Below are positions 1 through 6,781 of a DNA stretch of 10,201 nt, one piece after another. Both the position numbers and the translations under genes were made by a program. Under the pieces are notes generated by a model. The model searched no databases, was not told the DNA's origin, and was given only the letters and a program-made list of their open reading frames with translations. The first letter of the stretch is position 1, and each line of letters opens with the position of its first letter. Source of the DNA: Candidatus Fermentibacterota bacterium (GTDB lineage Bacteria > JAFGKV01); contig JAUXFG010000141.1 of NCBI GenBank assembly GCA_030620115.1, forward strand, positions 1 through 10,201, in the 5' to 3' direction.

Positions 1-3000
1 CTGTCGGTGGAGCTGGCTTTGCCTGCGGTAGGGACACGATGCATGGTGTTGGGCTTCAAGCCTGAGACAGAGGCGGATGCAGAGATACTGATAAGGTATG
101 GAGGGGTGTACGGGGCGCCGGCGTACTTGGTACGGGTGACGCCTGTGCTCCGGCTACAGGGAGAGACAGTAGGATATGGCGAGGGGGGGATCGGGTTAGG
201 TAAGGAGTACAAGGTGTGGTTTCGAGTAGAAGGGCCGAAGGGAGCGTTTGGGGCCCAGGAGATGCGGAAGACCGCGGGGATGCAGTGGGGCGTGGGGATA
301 GTGAGCGGTCGTGTACCTGGTGTATTGGATCGTGTGAGACGCGGCGGGAATAGCGAAGGGCTACATGGGCGGGAGTTGCACGAGTTGGTGATGCGTTATT
401 GGGAAGGTGCGTGGGGTGAGCAGGAACGATTTGGGGAGTTGTGGTGGACGAGGGTAATGAATGAGCCGGATGTGAGCTTGACGTCGACACGGCTTTTGGT
501 GGACAAGGTATATGGGCAGCCGGCAGAAATATCGTGGTGTGGTTTGTATGTGAATGTGCATGCGCGCGTCGGGATAGTGGAGCTGGCGCGGGAAGTGAGC
601 GATCGAGATCTGGTGTGGCGGGGGATGGTGTTTGTGGGGATGGGGACAGCTTCATGGATGGAGCATCGGATATTTGAGGAGAAGTACAAGGTGAGCGCGA
701 TTAGTGCGGTGTTGGCGTTGGAGCGTGGGATAGAGCAGGGGGTTGGAGTATATGATTTGGACAGTACGAATGTGGAGTCACAGTTAGGGATGATGGATTT
801 GCCTGTATGGGCGGAGGAGCGGATCCGCGGGTATGTGCATGAGGGGTACAAGGTAAAGGCAGTGGGCGAGGAGGTGACGCAGGGGGAGTGGGAAGGCGTA
901 GGGTATATGTGTTGGAAGGAGCGAGGAGGAGGAGGATACATAATCCAGCGAGACCTTGGTGGAGGGGAGACCACGGAACCGTTTATCTGGGGAGGATGGA
1001 ACACCTTTTGGATGGTAGTATGTGGATGGCAGAACTACTATCCTGATATACCTACCGGACCGGAGGAAGACAATCTGAACATTCCGTGTGGCTTGTGCAG
1101 CACACGAGTGGAGTGGGAGGGTCCGCCTGACAGTTCGGTGTGGGCGTGGGGGGAGAGTATAGCGGTAAGCCGGTATGACACGCTATTCTGGGAAGACGAA
1201 GAGGAGCCGGAGGTGTTAGGCCCTGACACGTGCTGGTTTCGGACGTGGGAGCACGATCCGGACTTCTGGACATTACGCGCAGAGATCTTTGGTATATATC
1301 CGGATGCCCCGCCAGAATTAGAAGAAGAGCCCATTTTTTATTTTGGTGGAGATACGTTGCGATTTTGGACCGTGAAGGTGGAGGTGGATACCACGCAGTC
1401 GAGTATGCTGTTCGAGGTCCCTCTTGAGGGAGAAGAGGGGGTGAAGGATACGGCTCAGACGGTGTTCACCATACTGCCTGACACCTCATTTTTCGAGAGT
1501 CCAGTGATGGAGTCGTTGAAGTACTGGCATTATGTGACAAGGGAGACAGAAGGAGGCGCAGTCGACACGGTGAAGTCCAAGGTGCGTTTTGGATTGGATT
1601 CGTTGGAGGTGCTGGAGGTCTCAGGAGACCCGTACTGGGTCAAGGAATGGCTGCAGCAGGATGATGAGCATGAATGGTTGGATCCAGTGGATAATCCTTT
1701 CGAGAGCCACATCCGGATGGAGTGGGTGAACCGTGATGAGGAGACGAGGGAGACAACACGACACAACAACGACGAGGAGCACGAAGCAGAAGGGATCGGG
1801 ATCAACCTGGTGGTCTACCTGCCAGGTGGGAGCGCACTTCCGGAAGCGGCTGAACAGGGTGCGGGCAGTGGGATGTTCGTGAAACTGAACGACGACTATG
1901 ATGCAGGGCAAGAAATCCCTGACTGGGAGCTTGAGCAGGTGCCGGGGGAAAATGATCTGGTGAGAATAGAGATCAAGCCAACATTTGATGAAGAAGGGGA
2001 ACTCATCCGGGTTGGGAAGCTGACATTGGAGATTGCGAGAGTTGAGGGCGGAGGTGGAAGGATGGGAGACCTTATTGAGAAGGTGAAGATATGGAAACAC
2101 CGGGAGAAGGGGAGCGGCAATCTGTTGATCGGTGGAGAGGAGGATCCATCGAAGACGTGGGACCTGACATCAGACGAAGACGTGCTGGAGCTCATGAAGA
2201 TCGTGGGCGATGAGCCGAGTGAAACGCTTTGGGTGGAGGGCAGCAAAGAGCCAAGTGAGAGACTAAAGGATTGGCGATTGGTGCTTACCTTGGAGGATGA
2301 GCAGGGGAGTAGAGCAGAGGAGGATGAGGTCGAGGGAACGGTGATGAAACTGAAAGTGAAGAACTATGCATTCCCAGAGAGAATTGCGGATAGGATGCCT
2401 GGTATATGGGTCGGGCTGAACATCGATGATGACAACCGGAATAACATCGAAGACCGAGAGGAAGATGGCCCGATTGCAGCAACACAGCAAAATCAGACGG
2501 TTGTGATCGATGGCGTCACGTACGCCTACGCAACGGATGAAGACAACTTGATGAAGCTATCTCTTGAGATGGAGCCGTTTGTTGATCGAGGCCACGCGAT
2601 GCTTCATCGCACAGATGAGAAGATAAGAGCTTGGAAGGAGCTGACCAAAGGCGCCGACCATGGGATAATCACCGGCGTCGATCATAGCGTTACATGGGAT
2701 CTCTCAGAGTATCCTGGTGATAGATATGAGTTCACCCAAGTAATGGAGGAGTTCTGGGTCGAGGGTGTGGAGAGATCGGCCATGGGGAGGGACTGCGGCA
2801 TTGGCATAGGATATAAACCCGCTGGGTACTCAGCATGCGCGATTGAGGACACGCTGGGCATCACGGTGGGAGAATTGGTGGTGTCCTATCATTGGGCACA
2901 AGGGTCCCCACCCTATCCACGACTCATTTCTTCCTGGGTGGATGTTGAGTTGGTACCGATCTTGGTAGTAGATTCTGATGCCATGTGGGGCGGCGCCTAC

Positions 3001-3981
3001 GATCTGGCAAATGATGGGAAGTTCTACATAACGGGTACCAAACACGGGCCGGAGGACGAGAATCCTGAAGTGGGTTGGTCCAACATCAAACCCCAGGCGA
3101 TTTCGGACTTTCCGAGCATAGAGCCAGGCACCATATTGGGTATGCCGCAGGCGATGAGGGATTACTACAACTGTGAGATCGTCTTGCTGCTTCACAAGGG
3201 GTCAGAACCGCAAGGAGGAAGCAACAGACAGCATTGCTACAATGCAGTTACTCTGGTCAACGCGCCATGGGGTGGCATTCATACCTTCCCGTATCGGGTA
3301 CTGTCCGCGGGTCTCTACAGGCTCAGCGCTCGATTGAAGCCAACAGAAGCCAGCCGTGGCTGCGTGATCGAGTCAAGGAATGGGGCGCATGCGACAAGGA
3401 TCGCTGTGCGAGATGCTTCCGTTTCGGATGATCGGAATAGGACGAGGTTTCTTGAGTGGATGACTGCGTATCTTACTGAGCCTTACGAGTGGGGAGGAGC
3501 ATGGTTCGGTGGCAAGACGACGATGGAGTATGATGGAGCCGATCCCCACTATGATGGCTATGGGATTCAATGTGGTGCGCTGATATGCTGCGGGACGTTA
3601 TGGACAAACTACGGATGGGACCCTTGGTATGTGAGTACCTGGGCGCTAGTAGACCCGCATGAGGCTCCGGATTGCACTGAAGAGCTGTCCAATCCAGACA
3701 GTGTCAGGCCGGGAGATCTGTTGATTTGGCCGGGGGGTCACGTGGTCGCGGTTGTCTCAAGAAGCCCCGAAGGGTCAACGCCGATAATGATCGATGTGAT
3801 AGAGGCTGCGGGGGGATTGACACCATATAACGACTTCCCCAATCGAAACAGAGTCAGATACCGGTGGGACCAGGATCTTCATGATGACTTCCTGGAACTG
3901 CAGCAGGCTCCGGGCTACCCGGAACCTAACTATCATCTCTACAGGCTGAAGGCACCTGCACCGGGCTCGGGTTCAGGATAG
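1..3981 (+). CDS. Large multidomain protein, 5'-truncated: transglutaminase-associated N-terminal segment, acidic middle with two repeated modules, C-terminal NlpC/P60-like peptidase domain
   Basis: The reading frame is open from base 1. GTG at 7 has no Shine-Dalgarno, so the gene almost certainly starts upstream. Residues below count from GTG 7. Residues 1-320 (marks: ETEADAEILIRYGG, PAYLVRVTPVLRL, SAISAVLALERGIEQGVGVYD, WEGVGYMCW) resemble, from memory, the segment after the transglutaminase-like core in large secreted bacterial proteins; the core would then lie off the left edge. Residues 330-620 are rich in D, E and W and unrecognised. Two related modules occupy about 625-765 and 802-945. 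Residues 1144-1315 look like an NlpC/P60 cysteine peptidase: YEWGG at 1160, Cys1189 in GIQCGAL, His1245 in GDLLIWPGGHVV, and Glu1266 in VIEA as possible third residue. NlpC/P60 enzymes usually cleave peptidoglycan peptides, which suggests an extracytoplasmic site. The signal peptide, if any, is not visible. Frame and C-terminal fold are fairly sure; overall role is unknown. Confidence 0.85.
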   Translation: MSVELALPAVGTRCMVLGFKPETEADAEILIRYGGVYGAPAYLVRVTPVLRLQGETVGYGEGGIGLGKEYKVWFRVEGPKGAFGAQEMRKTAGMQWGVGIVSGRVPGVLDRVRRGGNSEGLHGRELHELVMRYWEGAWGEQERFGELWWTRVMNEPDVSLTSTRLLVDKVYGQPAEISWCGLYVNVHARVGIVELAREVSDRDLVWRGMVFVGMGTASWMEHRIFEEKYKVSAISAVLALERGIEQGVGVYDLDSTNVESQLGMMDLPVWAEERIRGYVHEGYKVKAVGEEVTQGEWEGVGYMCWKERGGGGYIIQRDLGGGETTEPFIWGGWNTFWMVVCGWQNYYPDIPTGPEEDNLNIPCGLCSTRVEWEGPPDSSVWAWGESIAVSRYDTLFWEDEEEPEVLGPDTCWFRTWEHDPDFWTLRAEIFGIYPDAPPELEEEPIFYFGGDTLRFWTVKVEVDTTQSSMLFEVPLEGEEGVKDTAQTVFTILPDTSFFESPVMESLKYWHYVTRETEGGAVDTVKSKVRFGLDSLEVLEVSGDPYWVKEWLQQDDEHEWLDPVDNPFESHIRMEWVNRDEETRETTRHNNDEEHEAEGIGINLVVYLPGGSALPEAAEQGAGSGMFVKLNDDYDAGQEIPDWELEQVPGENDLVRIEIKPTFDEEGELIRVGKLTLEIARVEGGGGRMGDLIEKVKIWKHREKGSGNLLIGGEEDPSKTWDLTSDEDVLELMKIVGDEPSETLWVEGSKEPSERLKDWRLVLTLEDEQGSRAEEDEVEGTVMKLKVKNYAFPERIADRMPGIWVGLNIDDDNRNNIEDREEDGPIAATQQNQTVVIDGVTYAYATDEDNLMKLSLEMEPFVDRGHAMLHRTDEKIRAWKELTKGADHGIITGVDHSVTWDLSEYPGDRYEFTQVMEEFWVEGVERSAMGRDCGIGIGYKPAGYSACAIEDTLGITVGELVVSYHWAQGSPPYPRLISSWVDVELVPILVVDSDAMWGGAYDLANDGKFYITGTKHGPEDENPEVGWSNIKPQAISDFPSIEPGTILGMPQAMRDYYNCEIVLLLHKGSEPQGGSNRQHCYNAVTLVNAPWGGIHTFPYRVLSAGLYRLSARLKPTEASRGCVIESRNGAHATRIAVRDASVSDDRNRTRFLEWMTAYLTEPYEWGGAWFGGKTTMEYDGADPHYDGYGIQCGALICCGTLWTNYGWDPWYVSTWALVDPHEAPDCTEELSNPDSVRPGDLLIWPGGHVVAVVSRSPEGSTPIMIDVIEAAGGLTPYNDFPNRNRVRYRWDQDLHDDFLELQQAPGYPEPNYHLYRLKAPAPGSGSG
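1879..2841 (+). repeat. Two tandem diverged protein modules (LNxDDD...TWDL...WVEG) within the large protein
   Basis: This is protein-level duplication. Copy 1 (1879-2301, residues 625-765) has VKLNDDYDAG, NDLVRIEIKP, VKIWK, TWDL at 717 and LWVEG at 741. Copy 2 (2410-2841, residues 802-945) has VGLNIDDDNRNN, DNLMKLSLEM, KIRAWK, TWDL at 896 and FWVEG at 916. The landmarks occur in the same order with similar spacing. Similar Asp/Asn-rich 'N-D-D-D-N' openings followed by a W-V-E-G strand occur in large secreted proteins of several environmental phyla. They are probably beta-sandwich-like stalk or adhesion modules, possibly binding calcium; that role is inferred. Confidence 0.6.
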
Positions 3982-3990
3982 CCATCTCAG

Positions 3991-3996
3991 AGGAGG
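3991..3996 (+). promoter_or_regulatory. Strong Shine-Dalgarno for the HEAT-repeat gene
   Basis: AGGAGG lies 6 nt before ATG 4003, within the 21-bp gap after the upstream TAG stop. It fixes the start of the downstream gene. The short gap leaves little room for a separate promoter, so the two genes are probably co-transcribed. Confidence 0.85.
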
Positions 3997-4002
3997 ATCG
4001 CA

Positions 4003-6135
4003 ATGAAGGCGTTTGCTGCCGTTTGTGCCTATTTGATGCTCATTGGTCAAAGCCTGGCAGGCTCCGAATTCAACCGTGAAGTACTGGCTACGCTGGAATA
4101 CGGTGTGGGCCCCGGCCAAGCCCTGGTTGTGCAGGAGAGAGGAGGACCAGGCTCGCCAGAAGGCATAACGGATTTCTGGGTATCAGACGGCCTATGCGTG
4201 TGGATAGCCGAAGGCGTTTTGGGTAGGATACAGAAATTCGACAGCAATGGCGAGTTGGATTGGGTGGCCAACAACATTGACTGCATAAATGGCATCGCTG
4301 TTGACGAGAAAGGTTGGGTGTTCACTAGAGGGGGGAGTGGACGCGGAGATGTGACAATAGTGCATCAGAATGGCACGAAGGTATGGGAGACTCTTGGCAT
4401 GTATCCTGGTGGACCGGAAGAGAGAGCCAGGATAGATGCCGTGATACAGAATGTGGAAGGCAGATTCTCTCACAGGGAACGGCGGCTGAGAGGGCTCCGT
4501 GTTGAGGAGGGGAAGACTATTCGAGATAAGCATGGCGGAGAATATAGCATACGGCGGGCGCAAGGGGAGAAGGATCAGGAGAGGGTCTCAATTGAGGTGT
4601 TGGATAGCGCATCAGGGGAAAGCAGAGAGGTGAGAGTACCGGCGGGTTTCTATGTATCTGTGGATGAGGAGGGAAGGATCTGGGTGACCGAGGTTGTAGA
4701 CAGGCCGGAAACCAAGCTGATCATGGACCGTGTGGGAGAAAATCCGGTTGTTTGGGCATCATCTTCGGAGTTGCGAATCGCAGCATACGATCATGAGGGT
4801 CGTGAATTGGCCAGGCTCACGGTTGATCGGCCACCTCACATCATAGGCAGCGCGAACGTTGAAGTGAAGCGGGACGGCTCTGTGGTGCTCTTGGAGTATC
4901 AATCTGATCATGTGGAAGTAGTACGGTACGTATTGGAAGATGACCAAGCCGATGGCGAAGCGGAGCCAGAGGGAGAAGACGCTGCAGAGTTAGTAGGCTT
5001 CAAGCTGAGAAGCACGGATCCGATGGTGCGCCAGATAGGAGTGGAATTGCTTGTATCGAAAGGTCAGAAGGGCCTGGATGAAGTAATCGAGATGTTGGAT
5101 TCGCCGGATGCTAACGTTCGAGGGGGAGCCGCCGAGGCGTTGGGCCGGATTGGGGACAAGAAGGCGGTGGGACCATTGCTTAGGTTGGTTCAGGATGAAG
5201 ATCGATACGTACGACGGCGCGCAGTACAGGCTCTCGGAGAGCTGAGAGCAGAGAGAGCTGTCAGACCACTCGTCGGTAGACTGAGCGACAACGACTGGTT
5301 TGTTCGATGGAAGGTGGCAGAGGCCCTTGGGAAGATAGGGGGATCAGGGGCGATTGAGGCTCTACTCATTGCCCTGGAGGACGAGAATAGATATGTGCGA
5401 GATGAGGCGACGGCCGTCCTTCAGCGCATGAAGGACCCAACTGCTTTGGAGATGATAGCGATGCGTCTTGGACATGAGGATGATCTTGTACGCATTGCCG
5501 CAGCGCGGGTTTTGGAAAGCATTGTCGAGGATACGGGCGATACCCGAGCCCTGCAACCGCTGCTGAAGGCTTTGGACAATCGGTGTGTGAACGTGCAGGA
5601 AATCGCAGCACGGGCACTAGGGCATATTGGCGAGCCTGCTGTTGAGCCTCTCTTGCGTCTATTAAACCACGAGCTCGACTATGTCGTACGGGGAGCGGCG
5701 AAGGCGCTCGGAGAAATCGGGGACCACAGAGCCGTAGATCCACTCCTGGCCCTACTACCCCGATGGGAATACCATGGCGGGACTCGCTACACGAGAGATC
5801 CGTTTGTCAGAAAGATATCCGTGCGAGCCTTGGGGAAGATAGGAGATGCAGCAGCTATAGACTCTCTGGTAAAGATTGTTGAAAGCTCTACCGAAGATTC
5901 TGGAATACGTTCGGATGCGGCAAAAGCGTTAGGTGCAATCGGAGAGCCGGCTCTTTCTGACCTGTTACGCCTAGTCAAGAGTGCCGACTTCCATACTCGG
6001 GGAATCGCAGTGACGGGACTTATGGAGATAGATGACGAACAAGCATCGAAGGCAGTGAAGGACGCACAAAATGATCCCCATGGCTTTGTCCGCACGGTAG
6101 CTCGTCAGGGTTCGGACTATCGCGTCAATCCCTGA
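4003..6135 (+). CDS. Secreted NHL/propeller-like protein with about 12 C-terminal HEAT repeats
   Basis: The 710-residue product starts with a signal peptide (MKAFAAVCAYLMLIGQSLAG; likely cleavage after SLA, residue 19). Residues 25-310 resemble NHL or propeller blades: GRIQKFDSNGELDW at 74 followed by GIAVDEKGWVF at 97, and FYVSVDEEGRIWVTE at 216. An acidic linker (about 311-329) leads to HEAT/PBS-lyase-type repeats from 339 to the C-terminus. The V-R plus A-x-A-L-G-x-I-G pattern recurs near 341, 371, 402, 433, 464, 495, 530, 561, 601, 635, 665 and 696. No catalytic motif is visible. HEAT solenoids with propellers usually bind proteins, so a scaffold or sensor outside the cytoplasm is likely. 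It lies directly behind the large peptidase-like gene with its own good Shine-Dalgarno. The two may work together, but this is inferred from adjacency. The stop is TGA. Confidence 0.9.
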   Translation: MKAFAAVCAYLMLIGQSLAGSEFNREVLATLEYGVGPGQALVVQERGGPGSPEGITDFWVSDGLCVWIAEGVLGRIQKFDSNGELDWVANNIDCINGIAVDEKGWVFTRGGSGRGDVTIVHQNGTKVWETLGMYPGGPEERARIDAVIQNVEGRFSHRERRLRGLRVEEGKTIRDKHGGEYSIRRAQGEKDQERVSIEVLDSASGESREVRVPAGFYVSVDEEGRIWVTEVVDRPETKLIMDRVGENPVVWASSSELRIAAYDHEGRELARLTVDRPPHIIGSANVEVKRDGSVVLLEYQSDHVEVVRYVLEDDQADGEAEPEGEDAAELVGFKLRSTDPMVRQIGVELLVSKGQKGLDEVIEMLDSPDANVRGGAAEALGRIGDKKAVGPLLRLVQDEDRYVRRRAVQALGELRAERAVRPLVGRLSDNDWFVRWKVAEALGKIGGSGAIEALLIALEDENRYVRDEATAVLQRMKDPTALEMIAMRLGHEDDLVRIAAARVLESIVEDTGDTRALQPLLKALDNRCVNVQEIAARALGHIGEPAVEPLLRLLNHELDYVVRGAAKALGEIGDHRAVDPLLALLPRWEYHGGTRYTRDPFVRKISVRALGKIGDAAAIDSLVKIVESSTEDSGIRSDAAKALGAIGEPALSDLLRLVKSADFHTRGIAVTGLMEIDDEQASKAVKDAQNDPHGFVRTVARQGSDYRVNP

Positions 6136-6159
6136 ATTGCAGATTTGGATGGACATAGA

Positions 6160-6189
6160 CACCCCCATCCTTTGGGTGGGCAGTTTTCT
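6160..6189 (+). terminator. Weak candidate hairpin after the HEAT-repeat gene
   Basis: CACCC at 6160-6164 can pair with GGGTG at 6174-6178 across a 9-nt loop, and TTTT occurs at 6184-6187 after a short spacer. The stem is short and the T run is not adjacent, so this is only a possible terminator, 24 bp after the upstream stop. Confidence 0.25.
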
Positions 6190-6353
6190 TCCGGCAGACA
6201 GCAACGGAGTAGAGACAGAGAAGCAATAGCCTTCAAGAAAGAAGACGCAGGAAAATCACGGTGCCAAGTCTCCTGTTTGGGGATTCTGGATGCACCTATT
6301 GTGTAGCAGATCGTATTTGATTGTACAGGTATCTTGCTTGTGGCGTCGTCTGT

Positions 6354-6378
6354 CAGATCAAGCCGCGATCTGCTTTTT
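6354..6378 (+). terminator. Candidate intrinsic terminator in the intergenic region
   Basis: CAGATC (6354-6359) and GATCTG (6367-6372) form a perfect 6-bp stem with a 7-nt loop, followed directly by CTTTTT. It could end the upstream two-gene transcript before the RAYT fragment. GATCTG also belongs to a longer alternative pairing: AGCAGATCG at 6305-6313 is the exact reverse complement of 6366-6374. The two structures exclude each other. Confidence 0.35.
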
Positions 6379-6499
6379 GCGGACAATCGCTTTGCCCGCT
6401 GGCATCGTATCCTCACGGCGTTCTCGTATGTGGCAATGGGGACGTAGCTAGTATATTAAACTTGCGAATGGCTTCGGCGCTGGTCATATTGGTTGCATT

Positions 6500-6691
6500 A
6501 TGCCACGAGGACCAAGACTTGATACCACGGGCGCGTTGCATCACGTAATGGTGCGTGGGATTGAGCGGTGCAAGATTTTCCGGTCCAACAAGGACCGCGA
6601 GGACCTTCTGAATCGATTGGCCGACATTGTTGTTTCCTCGGGAATGTCGGTGTACGCCTGGAGCCTGCTCCGGAATCACGCTTTATGTTGA
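6500..6691 (+). pseudogene. REP-associated tyrosine transposase (RAYT, Y1/IS200-like), 5' fragment cut by the RIT element
   Basis: The frame begins MPRGPRLDTTGALHHVMVRG and continues IERCKIF, KDREDLLNRL and VYAWSLLRNHA, a very typical RAYT N-terminus. RAYTs are single-copy Y1 HUH transposases, about 200-300 residues or more, linked to REP palindromes. Homology ends after Asn-His-Ala (His60); the family motif continues as His-Leu-Leu. The next codons, tta tgt tga, come from the inserted element and stop the frame at 6689-6691. The first His of the catalytic His-x-His is present; the second His and the tyrosine helix are missing. The remnant is therefore inactive. No Shine-Dalgarno is evident before ATG 6500; the start rests on the conserved MPRGPR opening. 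The rest of the gene should lie beyond the right edge of the window. Confidence 0.85.
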
Positions 6692-6702
6692 GCTCAACAT
6701 AA
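6683..6702. repeat. 20-bp perfect palindrome at the left junction
   Basis: ttatgttgagctcaacataa is its own reverse complement. It abuts the last RAYT-like codon and precedes the 35-bp terminal repeat by 3 bp. Each half matches the ATTATGTGGAG motif of the terminal repeat with one change in the shared part (T for G), so it is probably a pair of opposed recombinase half-sites. Confidence 0.75.
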
Positions 6703-6705
6703 TGC

Positions 6706-6740
6706 GTGCTATGTGAAGTTCCGCATTATGTGGAGTTGAT
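6706..6740 (+). repeat. Left terminal inverted repeat of the RIT element
   Basis: These 35 bp are the exact reverse complement of 10167-10201. They start GTGCTATGTGAAG and end CATTATGTGGAGTTGAT. After a 6-bp interruption, CCCTCCTT (6747-6754) is also mirrored at the right end (10159-10166), where it directly adjoins the repeat. This suggests a longer ancestral repeat with one indel. Confidence 0.95.
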
Positions 6741-6781
6741 GCGTTTCCCTCCTTGGTTCTGGCCCCATTGTAGACATCAGC

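Larger units (their letters stand above)
6136..6499. other. Non-coding intergenic region with two hairpins
   Basis: About 360 bp separate the HEAT-repeat gene from the RAYT fragment. No reading frame here looks like a protein, and no tRNA or recognisable riboswitch is visible. Apart from the two hairpins listed separately, a weak promoter-like pair (TTGCGA near 6462 and CATATT near 6485) precedes the RAYT start. I give it little weight. Confidence 0.5.

Noticed and set aside
7-9. GTG at 7 as the true start of the large gene
   Set aside because: No Shine-Dalgarno, the frame is open to base 1, and the protein begins in mid-domain.
56-1004. Long - strand frames (199 and 202 aa) opposite the large gene
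   Set aside because: Pro-, Ser- and Thr-rich mirror images of a G-rich coding strand, with no protein-like motifs; the + strand frame is continuous and has recognisable domains.
6321-6548. 75-aa + strand frame in the intergenic region
   Set aside because: No Shine-Dalgarno and no protein-like pattern; it overlaps the RAYT start in another frame.
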